Positions 24,832 through 33,505 of a stretch of DNA of 64,000 nt are shown here, one piece after another. The notes under the pieces were generated by a model, which was not told the origin of the DNA, searched no databases, and worked only from the letters and a program-made list of their open reading frames with translations. Position 1 is the stretch's first letter. Each line of letters begins with the position of its first letter. A program made the translations under genes and the position numbers. Source of the stretch: Arthrobacter sp. AQ5-05 (GTDB lineage: Bacteria; Actinomycetota; Actinomycetes; Actinomycetales; Micrococcaceae); NCBI RefSeq assembly GCF_003287975.1, contig NZ_QMKQ01000018.1, forward strand, positions 24,253 to 88,252, given 5' to 3'.

Positions 24832-26898
24832 CTACTCGGCAATCGATTGCAGCGCCTCGTTGAGGTCCGTTTCCAGATAAGGAACGAGCGTCTCTGCGTA
24901 CGTCGCTGTAATGTGCGATGCATCGAAGTAAACTACCACCCCGCCGATAACAGCAGGGCAGACTCCCTCTTGGCAGAAATACCGCGTGGGATCGATGACC
25001 GCCACATTCGGGTGCCTGGTTCGATCTGCGGCATCCACCAACGGATCCATCCACTCCCATTCTTTGACGCTACCGGAACACTCAGCATTGGCGTTCATCG
25101 CCGTCGCAACACAATCCGGAATGTTCTTGAGCGTAGCGCCCGGGAACGGAGTGTCACGAATAATCAGGATCGGAGTATTGGATGCGCTCCATCGTTTCAA
25201 GTAAGTTTCATAGCCTAGTCGAGCCGGGACTTCCGTCGCACCGAGGGAATGGCCCACGATTGGGACCGACTGCCGTTCGGAGGTAACAATGAGATCGAAC
25301 TGGCCGTGGCTGGTCTGATCCAGAACCCATCGACCATAATCGGCGCATCCTTGCGACTTGGTTTCGGCATCAAACTTCAAACGGCCATCTGTTGGGTTAC
25401 ATCGGGACGCCAAGAAGGTAGTGATGGTCCAATCTCTATCCTTAGCCATTTTGTCGAGTGCGGGCAGCCAATGGCCCGCGTGCGAGTTGCCGACGAGTGC
25501 GACCTTGGTCTTGCCGGTTCCATACGTGCATTTTGGCTTTTTTTCAAACGGTTCGTTAGACCAACAGCCGTCGGCATAGGCGTCAGACTTGTCAACCTTT
25601 GCCAAGGCCGGAGACAGGATCAGTTCCTTGTCCGCTTCGTATTGGCAATCGCCACTCTGATCCGCAAGCGCTGCCGCCCCGAAGCAGGGAACTCCCCCGT
25701 TAAGCGCGGCCTCAAGGGAAACGGATGCGTTCTCCTCCCGTTTCTGGGCTTCGCCCGCGACACCAGCGGCGACCAGCGCGACGGAGGCCGTGGCAACCAC
25801 CAGGAACCTCAGGGGCGTCACCAGTGTCGAGACATCAAGCGTCTTGCGGAATGCATCCTCGACATACTTCTTGGTGAGCATCGACAGAAGGATGGTTGCG
25901 AGGGCCACGGCCACCAGGTCCAAAGCACCCAAGGTGTCTGATAAGAACGGTAGCAAGACAATGATCGGCCAGTGCCAGAGGTAGATCGAGTAGGAGTGGT
26001 CACCGATAAATCGGAACGGCCAGGAAGCGAGAAATACGGTTGGTGAGAAGCGAGAGGTCGCCGCAACCCAGATCACCAGTGCCGTCCCCACAACCGGCAG
26101 GGCAGCCTGGTAGCCGGGGAAAGGAGTGGCCGAATCGTAGGCGATACCGGAGCCAATGATCCCGGCAAGGCCGACCCAGGCTATCGCAGCACCGGCCAGC
26201 GAGGAACTGAAACGCTGCCGCGGGGCGGGGACCAGTGCCACCATGGCGCCCAGGGCTAGTTCCCAGGCCCGGGTGAAGGTGGAGAAGTAGGCAACCCCAG
26301 GATCAACGGAGGTCAGGTAGATCGAATAGGCGCAGGATAACGCGACAATCAGCGAAACGCCGATAAGCACGCATCTCTTGGGTATGAGCTTCTTCCGGAC
26401 CGCAAACCACCAGAGGGCGGCGATGCAGAGGGGCCAGACGAGGTAGAACTGTTCCTCGACCGCCAGTGACCAATAGTGCTGAACGGCCGTGGGCGCGTTG
26501 TCCTCGGCCAAATAGTCCACGCTGGTGGCCAACAGGAACCAGTTCTGCGAGTAGAAGGCAGAGGCGATCGCCTGGAACGTGTTGTCCCGCCAAAACGATT
26601 CCGGCGTTAGGAGCCGAACCGCGATGACGGTAGTGAACAGGACCAGCATTGATGCTGGAATGAGCCGCTTGATGCGGCGCAGCCAGAAGGTCCCGAACTC
26701 CTTGGGGCTGCTGGGCGGATGCTTGATCAGGTGGGAGGTGATCAGGTAGCCGGAGATCACGAAGAATACGTCTACACCAACGAAGCCGCCGGTGATGCTT
26801 TGCGGCAGCAGGTGGTAGATGACAACAAGTCCAACGGCGATGGCGCGTAGGCCTTGGATGTCGAGCCTGAATTGTGTTCGCGTATTCGTGTTGCTCAT
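24832..26898 (-). CDS. membrane acyltransferase 3 with C-terminal SGNH domain (OafA-like)
   Basis: 688 residues. The N-terminal 370 residues are an acyltransferase-3 membrane domain: RLDIQGLRAIAVGLVVIYH with the conserved histidine, GGFVGVDVFFVISGYLIT, RRIKRLIPA and about ten hydrophobic helices. After a linker, an extracytoplasmic SGNH hydrolase-type domain shows GNSHAGHW (serine block) and YFDASHIT (Asp-His block). Such fusions O-acetylate surface polysaccharides, wall polymers or peptidoglycan. Six or more cysteines in the outer domain suggest disulfides. Position downstream of the TagD/TagGH operon points to acylation of the same polymer. Confidence 0.88.
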   Translation of the reverse strand: MSNTNTRTQFRLDIQGLRAIAVGLVVIYHLLPQSITGGFVGVDVFFVISGYLITSHLIKHPPSSPKEFGTFWLRRIKRLIPASMLVLFTTVIAVRLLTPESFWRDNTFQAIASAFYSQNWFLLATSVDYLAEDNAPTAVQHYWSLAVEEQFYLVWPLCIAALWWFAVRKKLIPKRCVLIGVSLIVALSCAYSIYLTSVDPGVAYFSTFTRAWELALGAMVALVPAPRQRFSSSLAGAAIAWVGLAGIIGSGIAYDSATPFPGYQAALPVVGTALVIWVAATSRFSPTVFLASWPFRFIGDHSYSIYLWHWPIIVLLPFLSDTLGALDLVAVALATILLSMLTKKYVEDAFRKTLDVSTLVTPLRFLVVATASVALVAAGVAGEAQKREENASVSLEAALNGGVPCFGAAALADQSGDCQYEADKELILSPALAKVDKSDAYADGCWSNEPFEKKPKCTYGTGKTKVALVGNSHAGHWLPALDKMAKDRDWTITTFLASRCNPTDGRLKFDAETKSQGCADYGRWVLDQTSHGQFDLIVTSERQSVPIVGHSLGATEVPARLGYETYLKRWSASNTPILIIRDTPFPGATLKNIPDCVATAMNANAECSGSVKEWEWMDPLVDAADRTRHPNVAVIDPTRYFCQEGVCPAVIGGVVVYFDASHITATYAETLVPYLETDLNEALQSIAE

Positions 26899-27202
26899 GA
26901 TCTCTCGTTGCCTAATTTTGATTCCTTGGTCTATTGCGCGGCCATGACCGTGGTTCTTGGGGTGGACGGCTCATTCGCCGCTCGTCGAATCTGCGCTTCA
27001 TCGAGCCCGGGTCTCGGGATCACTTGGTCTAGCTTCCGAAGGGACACTGTGCGCTGTCCCGACGGTGCCGGGATTCCGGGTAGCAGCCATGCGGATTGCC
27101 AGTGACCACCCCCGGAGATCGGCGGCAGGTACGGGATGGCGGACCAGCACCGGTGGGACGACATCCCTGATAATGGCCAAATGTCCGGAGGACAGAGACT
27201 CC
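26899..27202. other. intergenic stretch between acyltransferase and tagD, no gene recognised
   Basis: About 300 bases without a supported gene. A GGGACA/TGTCCC inverted repeat (27041-27046 with 27055-27060) is the only structure noted. A short plus-strand frame starting at 26943 (MTVVLGVDGS) faintly recalls the start of a sugar kinase but breaks off after about 53 codons. Confidence 0.5.
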
Positions 27203-27664
27203 CTAGCTGAGCTCCTTGACGATCTGGCTCAGACTATCGAGGGTGTCCTTCAGCTTGGCGACGTGACGCTCGTCGAACGCACTCAACACTCGCTTCAGTT
27301 CGGTCGTGGAGATCCCCGAGGTGCGTGGAAGGTACACAACCTCGACCTTGTCGCCGAGGTCGTCAAACTTACCCTTCCAATCCTCTCCGATGCCGAAGAC
27401 ATCGACACCGTACTTGGCAATGTCCAGACGCTTCTGATCCCAGTTGTCTTCCGGAATGGCTTCGTCCACGTACTTGATCGCCCGGACGATCTCGATGCGT
27501 TGCTCGAAGGGAACGATGGGCTTCTTGCCCTTGATGGCATTGAATCCGTCGGTGGACACACCGACAATCAAACGGTCGCCTTTTTCCTTTAGGCGCTTGA
27601 GGATGTTCAAGTGACCAACGTGGAAAAGATCGAACGTGCCGTAGGTCAGAACTGTTTTTGCCAT
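27203..27664 (-). CDS. tagD: glycerol-3-phosphate cytidylyltransferase (TagD-like)
   Basis: 153 residues, nucleotidyltransferase of the TagD family that makes CDP-glycerol from CTP and glycerol-3-phosphate, the donor for TagB/TagF enzymes. The N-terminus reads KTVLTYGTFDLFHVGH with the HxGH catalytic site at 15-18, and RTSGISTTELK near 113 is the second nucleotide-binding signature. The ATG at 27664 has GGAG six bases upstream; upstream in-frame codons belong to the intergenic region. A close relative would be an ethanolamine- or other alcohol-phosphate cytidylyltransferase. Last gene of the six-gene export and synthesis operon. Confidence 0.9.
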   Translation of the reverse strand: MAKTVLTYGTFDLFHVGHLNILKRLKEKGDRLIVGVSTDGFNAIKGKKPIVPFEQRIEIVRAIKYVDEAIPEDNWDQKRLDIAKYGVDVFGIGEDWKGKFDDLGDKVEVVYLPRTSGISTTELKRVLSAFDERHVAKLKDTLDSLSQIVKELS

Positions 27665-27717
27665 GTTCAACTCCATTTGCTGATTTGCTGCGCTCTGGGA
27701 CGCAGAGATCGAAGGTC

Positions 27718-28611
27718 TTAGATTACGGGTGGTCTGCCGGCCAACAGCATTCGGAGGTGGGTCGACCATTTGAGTTTGCGCCGCGGTGTTGAGTACCAGG
27801 GACTTTCCCTCCAGCCCCCCATCCATCCGCTGAAGTACTGTCGCACTGCTCCGCGATCCTTGCGCAACCGTGCACTCTCAATCAGGGCCCAGCTGCCAAC
27901 GTAGATCCAGCTAAATGGCCAGTGTAGGTTACGCTTGGCCAGCCACACACGGTTTCTTGCGTTGAGGCGGTAGAACTCCTCGTGTCGACGTTGGTCTACG
28001 ACGGGGTGGCCGATTCTCATGTCACCGGCGTACCAAACGTGATGACCAGTGTCCCAGACCCGCCACGCGAGTTCGATTCCCTCGTGGGCGTACCAGAAAC
28101 CACCGGCCCATCCTCCGGTTTCGTCGAAAATGAACCTAGGCATCATCAGACAGGTTTCACCCACGTGAAAGACGCGGCTGGATTCCTCCGCCGTGCGTTT
28201 GTTCAAACGAGGGATCCAACGTGTCGGATCGTCATCACGTTCGGGGTCGGTGATCCGTGGCTGGAGCAGCCCCATCTTTGGGTGCAGCTTGAACCGCGTG
28301 ACGGCTTCTTCGAGAAAGTCCCCATCCAAAAACCATGAGTCGTCATCCAGGAAGCACAAATACTCCCCCGTCACCAGCGGTACCCCTGCATTGCGGCCTG
28401 CCGGGATGCCCAGATTGTCCTCCAGATAATGGGCTCGCACGCCAGAGGGCAGGCCGATCGGATCCCAGCCATTGCCCACCACCACAACGTCAAGTTTGAC
28501 GTTGCGCTGGGCAAGGAGGCTCCGGAGGGCGCGGTCCAATTCCGTGGGTCTGTCGCCCATGGTCAGCACCACGACACCGACCGAAGGAAAATCATCTGCT
28601 GGGCTCGTCAT
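27718..28611 (-). CDS. GT2 family glycosyltransferase
   Basis: 297 residues. The N-terminal GT-A fold has VGVVVLTMGDRPTELDRAL, an IPAGRNAGV block and the metal-binding CFLDDDSWF near residue 91. A GGWAGGFWYAHEGIELAWR segment resembles the acceptor region of rhamnosyl- and galactofuranosyl-type transferases, but donor and acceptor cannot be fixed. It begins four bases after the stop of the CDP-alcohol transferase and precedes tagD by 53 bases. Likely to add a linkage-unit or backbone sugar on the cytoplasmic side. Confidence 0.85.
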   Translation of the reverse strand: MTSPADDFPSVGVVVLTMGDRPTELDRALRSLLAQRNVKLDVVVVGNGWDPIGLPSGVRAHYLEDNLGIPAGRNAGVPLVTGEYLCFLDDDSWFLDGDFLEEAVTRFKLHPKMGLLQPRITDPERDDDPTRWIPRLNKRTAEESSRVFHVGETCLMMPRFIFDETGGWAGGFWYAHEGIELAWRVWDTGHHVWYAGDMRIGHPVVDQRRHEEFYRLNARNRVWLAKRNLHWPFSWIYVGSWALIESARLRKDRGAVRQYFSGWMGGWRESPWYSTPRRKLKWSTHLRMLLAGRPPVI

Positions 28612-28615
28612 GGGT

Positions 28616-29440
28616 TCACCGCAACCGAGATGAGGCCATGGTCGCCACGAAGTGACCGATATTCACAAGGACAACGGCAGGCAATAGGATCCAAAGCATC
28701 CACTTTTCGGCTACGCCGGGAACACCCACGATGGCCGAAACAATGGACAGCGCCAGGATGAGTAAGCTGAGTTCCACTGCATGAAGCATCTTGTGGAAGG
28801 GCAGGAAGCGGGCAGCAGAACGTAGTTTCCCCACTAGGCTGGTCTGCGACACGGCACGTGCCTCCGCCGTGTCTGGTAGCTTGCCAAGACCTGCCATGCT
28901 TCGTGCCGCATGGACCATGAGGCTCTGGGAGCGGTTGAGCACCAGGAGCACCGAGAGAACCGCCGCGATAAAGAGCGTCGGCCATGCCTGTGCCGCATCG
29001 GCACCCTGGGTCTGCAGTTCAAGGAATACCCGGTAGCCCAAAGCGATGGGAATCAGTGCCTCGGTGGTGTGGTGACCCACCATGTCGATGAAGATGCCGC
29101 GCGGCGACTGCGTGCCTCGCCAGCGGGCTACTTCCCCATCGCTGCAGTCGAAGTAGAGCTGCACCTGCGACAGGACCACCGCCAACAGCGGCCCCCATAC
29201 ACCGGGGACCAGTAGTGCTGCCGACATGAGCCAACCCGCCAGGATCATGAGCCCCGTAACACCGTTGGCGCTGATGCGGGTACGCACCAGCGCTGCGGTC
29301 AAATAGATTGAGATGTGTCGAAGGTAGAGTTCTGCGGTCCAATGCTCTGCGTTGCGCCGAGCTCGGACTTCCGGGGGCTGGCACACCGCGCGCAGCTGTT
29401 CGAGCGTCGGATTGCGTGGTCGAATAGTTTCATTGTTCAT
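28616..29440 (-). CDS. CDP-alcohol phosphatidyltransferase family protein
   Basis: 274 residues, integral membrane with about six helices. The family signature DxxDGxxARx8GxxxDxxxD is seen from D98 as D98-D101G102-A105R106-G115-D119, but the last position is His123 instead of Asp, the residue usually taken as catalytic base. The protein could move a phospho-alcohol from a CDP donor to a lipid or polymer; the donor might be CDP-glycerol from TagD. The ATG overlaps the stop of the upstream GT2 gene (ATGA), so the longer in-frame extension upstream is rejected. Confidence 0.82.
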   Translation of the reverse strand: MNNETIRPRNPTLEQLRAVCQPPEVRARRNAEHWTAELYLRHISIYLTAALVRTRISANGVTGLMILAGWLMSAALLVPGVWGPLLAVVLSQVQLYFDCSDGEVARWRGTQSPRGIFIDMVGHHTTEALIPIALGYRVFLELQTQGADAAQAWPTLFIAAVLSVLLVLNRSQSLMVHAARSMAGLGKLPDTAEARAVSQTSLVGKLRSAARFLPFHKMLHAVELSLLILALSIVSAIVGVPGVAEKWMLWILLPAVVLVNIGHFVATMASSRLR

Positions 29441-30483
29441 GAACGCACCCGCCCCCTGTCCAAGGTACCTTGAGCGCCACGAACACGACCCTTCACGAAG
29501 CCAACGGCCCAAGGGAAATGAATGGTCGGGAAAACACCTAGCATTAAAAGCTTTTCTTTCAGGGTTGTTCGCTTGCCGGTCAGCGTCGCAAATACCACTA
29601 GACCGGCGTAGGCCACCGGTGCGAGCTTCAACAAGTTGAGGACCACCCTTACGGTGTTGGGGGCATCGGTTGTCAGCCACGGGTCAATCAACCAGGCAAC
29701 GGCTCCCAGGGTGGTTCCGACAACCATTAACGGCGGCAGGTCATGGCGGATCGATTTTCCGGCCGGGTAACGACGTGACAGTTCGCCCCGCCAGACACCC
29801 GAGGCATAAGACTGCGCTGCCAGAGCCTTGTACTTGTCGCGAGGGTAGTATGCGGTCTCAAGTTCTGGATCAAACCACACCTTGAATCCGGCTTGGCGAA
29901 TACGCAGGCATAGTTCCCAATCTTGGGCACGGTGCAGCGATTCGTCGTAGTAGCCGACTTCGTCAAAGACCTCGCGGCGAAAAATACCCAGGTAGGCAGA
30001 TTCCGAGGGTCCCTCCGGGGCACCGCTGTGATAGGCCGCTCCGCCAAGACCCCACGGGGAGTGATAAGCGGCCGCCACCGCGCGCTGAAGCGGATTCTTC
30101 CCCTGCGCATCCATGAGTCCGCCGACGTCGTGTGCATCCACCCGGAACATTGTCTCGACACCGCGGGCCGTGTAGTTGGGCGCAAGTTCGCTGTGCGCAT
30201 CTACGCGCACCACGATCGGGTATTGCGAGGCTTTGATCGCCAGATTCAGGCCTATCGGAGTGCGCCCCTGCGGGTTATGGACCAGCTTGACCCTGGAATC
30301 CTCGGCTGCCAACGCCGCGGCGACTTCGTCAGTGAAATCGGTGCTGGGGCCAAGCGCCAGTACGATTTCCTTGTCGCCGGCGTAGTCCTGGCCAAGCACG
30401 CTGGCGACGGCATCTCGCAGGTACCCGGCTTCATTGAGCACCGGCATCACGTACGAAACGCCTAGGTTGATTGTCTTCGTCAC
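29437..30483 (-). CDS. membrane-associated GT2 glycosyltransferase
   Basis: 348 residues. GT-A domain with VSYVMPVLNEAGYLRDAV, the PIGLNLAIK stretch and a VRVDAHSELAP acidic site near 95; the later ED/QDWELCLR acceptor block is present. Two or three hydrophobic segments in the last 100 residues suggest membrane attachment, as in ExoA-like transferases. Start is a GTG that overlaps the tagH-like stop by four bases, so it is translationally coupled. Specific sugar unknown. Confidence 0.86.
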   Translation of the reverse strand: MTKTINLGVSYVMPVLNEAGYLRDAVASVLGQDYAGDKEIVLALGPSTDFTDEVAAALAAEDSRVKLVHNPQGRTPIGLNLAIKASQYPIVVRVDAHSELAPNYTARGVETMFRVDAHDVGGLMDAQGKNPLQRAVAAAYHSPWGLGGAAYHSGAPEGPSESAYLGIFRREVFDEVGYYDESLHRAQDWELCLRIRQAGFKVWFDPELETAYYPRDKYKALAAQSYASGVWRGELSRRYPAGKSIRHDLPPLMVVGTTLGAVAWLIDPWLTTDAPNTVRVVLNLLKLAPVAYAGLVVFATLTGKRTTLKEKLLMLGVFPTIHFPWAVGFVKGRVRGAQGTLDRGRVRS

Positions 30484-31343
30484 TTCTTTTTGCCCTTATA
30501 GGCGTTGACGACGGTCTTGGCATCCCCGTCCATCATCAGTACGCCCTTCTCGATCCAGATCGCCCTGTTGCAGGTGTCCAGGATCGAGTTCATGGAGTGC
30601 GAAACCAGGAAGATGGTGCCGGCGTTTTCCCGGATTTCACGGATCTTGGCCTCGCTTCGCTTACGGAAGCGGGCATCGCCCACGGCAAGCGCCTCATCTA
30701 CGATGAGGATGTCGTGCTGCTTCGAAGCAGCGATCGCAAATTTCAGGCGCGCGGACATTCCGGAACTGTAGGTACGCATCGGCAGGTCAATGAATTCCTC
30801 AAGTTCTGCGAACTTGATGATGTCGTCGCGCATCTGGTTGATTTCCTGGCGGTTATAGCCGAGCGCCAGACCGCCAAGCATGATGTTCTTGTCACCGGAC
30901 AAATCGGCAATCAGTGCAGCGCCAACACCAAGCATGTTCGGACGCGAAGATGCATAGACAGATCCGGCCGCCGGCGTAGTCAGCCCAGTGATCGTTCGCA
31001 TGAGGGTAGATTTCCCTGAACCGTTCGAGCCAATGATCCCGATGGATTCGTTCTCGTAGGCAACGAAGGAAACACCTTTCACCGCATGCACTTCACGGAT
31101 TCCTCGAGCCGATGCTTGCAGCAAACGTTTGGCTCCGGCGGATCCGGCGGCTTTCCCGCTCGCGTATACCTGGTACTTGACGTGGAGGTCATCAACGATG
31201 ACAACCGGTGTACGGGATTCATCGATCTTGATGGTCGATGCCGCCGGGGCGTCGTGGGGTTCCAGATCGTAGACAGGTTTCGGTTCGAATTTGCCGTGTA
31301 GACGGGGGTTGATCAGATCATCGAAGTTAGTCAACTCGACCAT
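30480..31343 (-). CDS. tagH: polysaccharide/teichoic acid ABC exporter ATPase (TagH/Wzt-like)
   Basis: 287 residues. Walker A GSNGSGKST, signature YSSGMSARLKF, Walker B ILIVDEAL and H-loop LVSHS. The unusual spacing and the Q-loop context fit the TagH/Wzt/RfbE subclass, which energises export of lipid-linked wall polymers. An N-terminal extension of about 40 residues precedes the nucleotide domain; no C-terminal carbohydrate-binding domain is present, so export is probably not chain-cap dependent. The ATG at 31343 lies within the last codons of the permease gene (17-base overlap). Confidence 0.9.
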   Translation of the reverse strand: MVELTNFDDLINPRLHGKFEPKPVYDLEPHDAPAASTIKIDESRTPVVIVDDLHVKYQVYASGKAAGSAGAKRLLQASARGIREVHAVKGVSFVAYENESIGIIGSNGSGKSTLMRTITGLTTPAAGSVYASSRPNMLGVGAALIADLSGDKNIMLGGLALGYNRQEINQMRDDIIKFAELEEFIDLPMRTYSSGMSARLKFAIAASKQHDILIVDEALAVGDARFRKRSEAKIREIRENAGTIFLVSHSMNSILDTCNRAIWIEKGVLMMDGDAKTVVNAYKGKKK

Positions 31344-32199
31344 AACGCTCCTCGGCTGCCCAGAAGTAGATGGTGCCACCAACGAGGGCGACCACGGCCC
31401 AGACTGCCATGACAATCCAATAGAACGAGGGGTACTCCACACCGTTCATAATGGACCCGCGGGCAACCTGAAGGGCCTGGTAGATCGGATGGAAATCAAA
31501 CAAACGCACGAGAAAAGGGAATGCATTCAGGACCCTCTCGACGGGGAAGAGCACGCCGGAGGTGAAGAAAAGTATCCGCGTAATCAACGGGAGAATCTGC
31601 GTGAAGTCACGAATGTGCACAGTCAACCGGGCGCAGATCAAGGCCATGCCAGTGTTGAACATGGTGAACAGTACCAACACTGGAACGATCATCAGCCAGC
31701 TCCAGCGTGGATATGTTCCCAAGATCATGCAGTACACGTACATGACTACAACCATGGGGACCAGTGTCAAGAATTGCTGGATTACCGCGGAAATCACTAG
31801 TGTGATGCGCGGGAAGGCCAGCGATTGCACCAGTGCCGCATTCCCGGTAATTGCTTTTGCCCCGGTGGTTACGGATCCCGCAAAGAACTCAAAGAGGAAT
31901 ACGCCAATGACGACGTAAACGGGGAAGTCATGGCCTCGGCTACCACCCTGCAGGATTCCGAATATAAACCCATACATCAGGGCGTTCATGGTTGGCTTGA
32001 TGACTACCCACAACATGCCGAGGCGGTTGCGTTGGTTCGAAGACTGCAGTCTGCTTTTGGCCAACTCGTACGCGAAATCGCGCCTGCCCCAGGCTTGCTT
32101 CAGATAGCTCACCAGTCCTGGGCGAGCACCAACCCTGTGCAGGCCGTACTTCGCCGCATATTCGGCAGCTGTCATAATTCTCGATACCTCGTTGATCAC
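31327..32199 (-). CDS. tagG: polysaccharide/teichoic acid ABC exporter permease (TagG/Wzm-like)
   Basis: 290 residues, ABC-2 type permease with six hydrophobic segments; the N-terminal amphipathic RRDFAYELAKSRLQSS and the NRLGMLWVVIKP motif are typical of Wzm/TagG. It would flip the undecaprenyl-linked polymer across the membrane with the adjacent ATPase. The listed GTG start at 32199 is open to doubt; an ATG eight codons later (32175) is equally plausible. First gene of the minus-strand operon permease, ATPase, GT2, CDP-alcohol transferase, GT2, tagD. Confidence 0.9.
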   Translation of the reverse strand: MINEVSRIMTAAEYAAKYGLHRVGARPGLVSYLKQAWGRRDFAYELAKSRLQSSNQRNRLGMLWVVIKPTMNALMYGFIFGILQGGSRGHDFPVYVVIGVFLFEFFAGSVTTGAKAITGNAALVQSLAFPRITLVISAVIQQFLTLVPMVVVMYVYCMILGTYPRWSWLMIVPVLVLFTMFNTGMALICARLTVHIRDFTQILPLITRILFFTSGVLFPVERVLNAFPFLVRLFDFHPIYQALQVARGSIMNGVEYPSFYWIVMAVWAVVALVGGTIYFWAAEERYGRVD

Positions 32200-32309
32200 G
32201 GTTGTCTCGTCGGCTATGGCCGACGAACCTATTGAAGTCTAGTAGATGCGCGTACTGAAGGCCGATTGGCATCGTCCCATTTCACGATGTGTGATCTATG
32301 CATCACTTC

Positions 32310-33365
32310 TCAATGCGTTAAGTTTGCGCTGTCCAAGTAGGCCCGAAGGGTGTCGGTGCGAAGCGCCTTGCCGATCTCCACGATTGCCTTTTCGTCACGA
32401 AGCTCAATCGATTCCCCGCCAGGCGACGTACTGCTTCCGGCAGTTGGCAGGGTGAACATTTCGATGCCAGAAGCTCGCAGGCCTTTCAGCTGAAGCCCCA
32501 ATCCAGCGGCTGTTGCCGCATCAAAACCATCATCCAGCGAAAGATACGGGGAAATCTTGTCGATGACCTCATAGACTGTAGCTGGATTGGTCAAGGTGTC
32601 TTTGGACAGCAGTCCATTCATGACAGCCTTGATGAATTTCTGCTGGTTCTTCACGCGTTGGTAGTCGCCGTCGACGAACGGCTTTCGTTCACGGACGAAC
32701 CTCAGGGCCTGGTTGCCTTTAAGAACAACATCACCCACAGGGTAAAAATACTTTTTGTTATCCGTCGAATAGAACTCAATGTCGTTGCGAACGGTGACTC
32801 CGCCGAGTGCAGTTGTGAGTTCCTTGAAACCATCGAAGTCAATCATGGCCACATGGTCGATCTTGGTATCCAGCATGCCTTCGATCGTTTGAACGACCAG
32901 AGGCACACCGCCCAGCGCCATTGATGCATTGATTTTTTGGCGCCCATATCCAGGAATGTCAGTGTAGAGATCACGCACGATCGACATTACGTATACGCCT
33001 TTGCGATCCTCTGGGATGTGCATCAGCATCATCGAGTCGGATCGCTGATCCGTGCCCCCGCCCTGCAGCAAGTCCGACGTCTCCGAGCCGTCTGCACCGT
33101 GGTCGACGCCCAACAACAGGAAATTCAAGGAACCGTCCTCGGGGTTCTTGACCGGGCGCAATTCCTCGTCGGGGAAAGCCTCTGCAATTACCTGCGTCTT
33201 GTTGTCAAACGTCTGGGCAAGACTACCGAGGTAGGTACTGGCCACAACTGCCGCCACGACCACCACGGCAATCGCGCTCAGAAGCACAACCAGGCCAGTG
33301 CGTTTCTTTCGACGGGCCAGCCGCCGCGGTAGGTAACCGCCTTCAAATTCTCTATTGTCAGTCAA
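32310..33365 (-). CDS. LytR-CpsA-Psr family glycopolymer ligase (first copy)
   Basis: 351 residues: short cytoplasmic Arg/Lys-rich N-terminus, one membrane anchor (about 24-46) and an extracellular LCP domain with FLLLGVDHG, RSDSMMLMHI, SIVRDLYTDIPG, KINAS and VRNDIEFY, then FVRERK. LCP enzymes attach undecaprenyl-linked wall polymers to peptidoglycan. The TTG start is supported by GGAG seven bases before it. The nearby exporter makes this the likely final ligase for the island's polymer. It is a paralogue of 40804-41850. Confidence 0.92.
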   Translation of the reverse strand: MTDNREFEGGYLPRRLARRKKRTGLVVLLSAIAVVVVAAVVASTYLGSLAQTFDNKTQVIAEAFPDEELRPVKNPEDGSLNFLLLGVDHGADGSETSDLLQGGGTDQRSDSMMLMHIPEDRKGVYVMSIVRDLYTDIPGYGRQKINASMALGGVPLVVQTIEGMLDTKIDHVAMIDFDGFKELTTALGGVTVRNDIEFYSTDNKKYFYPVGDVVLKGNQALRFVRERKPFVDGDYQRVKNQQKFIKAVMNGLLSKDTLTNPATVYEVIDKISPYLSLDDGFDAATAAGLGLQLKGLRASGIEMFTLPTAGSSTSPGGESIELRDEKAIVEIGKALRTDTLRAYLDSANLTH

Positions 33366-33446
33366 TCAACGTCTCCATCAGACCAGAACGAGAAGCCTTG
33401 GACGACTCGAGGCAATGTTTCGGTCGACAACTTTCGCACAAACAAA

Positions 33447-33491
33447 GCAAGGCTAACCAACACCCCTGTGAGGATGCTGGGTTAGCCTTGC
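33447..33491 (-). terminator. intrinsic terminator after galU
   Basis: A perfect 12-bp stem (33447-33458 with 33480-33491) with a 21-base loop; on the minus strand it is followed by TTTGTTTG, a normal intrinsic terminator for galU. Confidence 0.85.
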
Positions 33492-33505
33492 CAACAAGAA
33501 GAATC

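Noticed and set aside
26943..27102. Short frame beginning MTVVLGVDGS, recalling a xylulokinase N-terminus
   Set aside because: The resemblance ends after about ten residues, the frame stops after about 53 codons, and no kinase motif follows in other frames.
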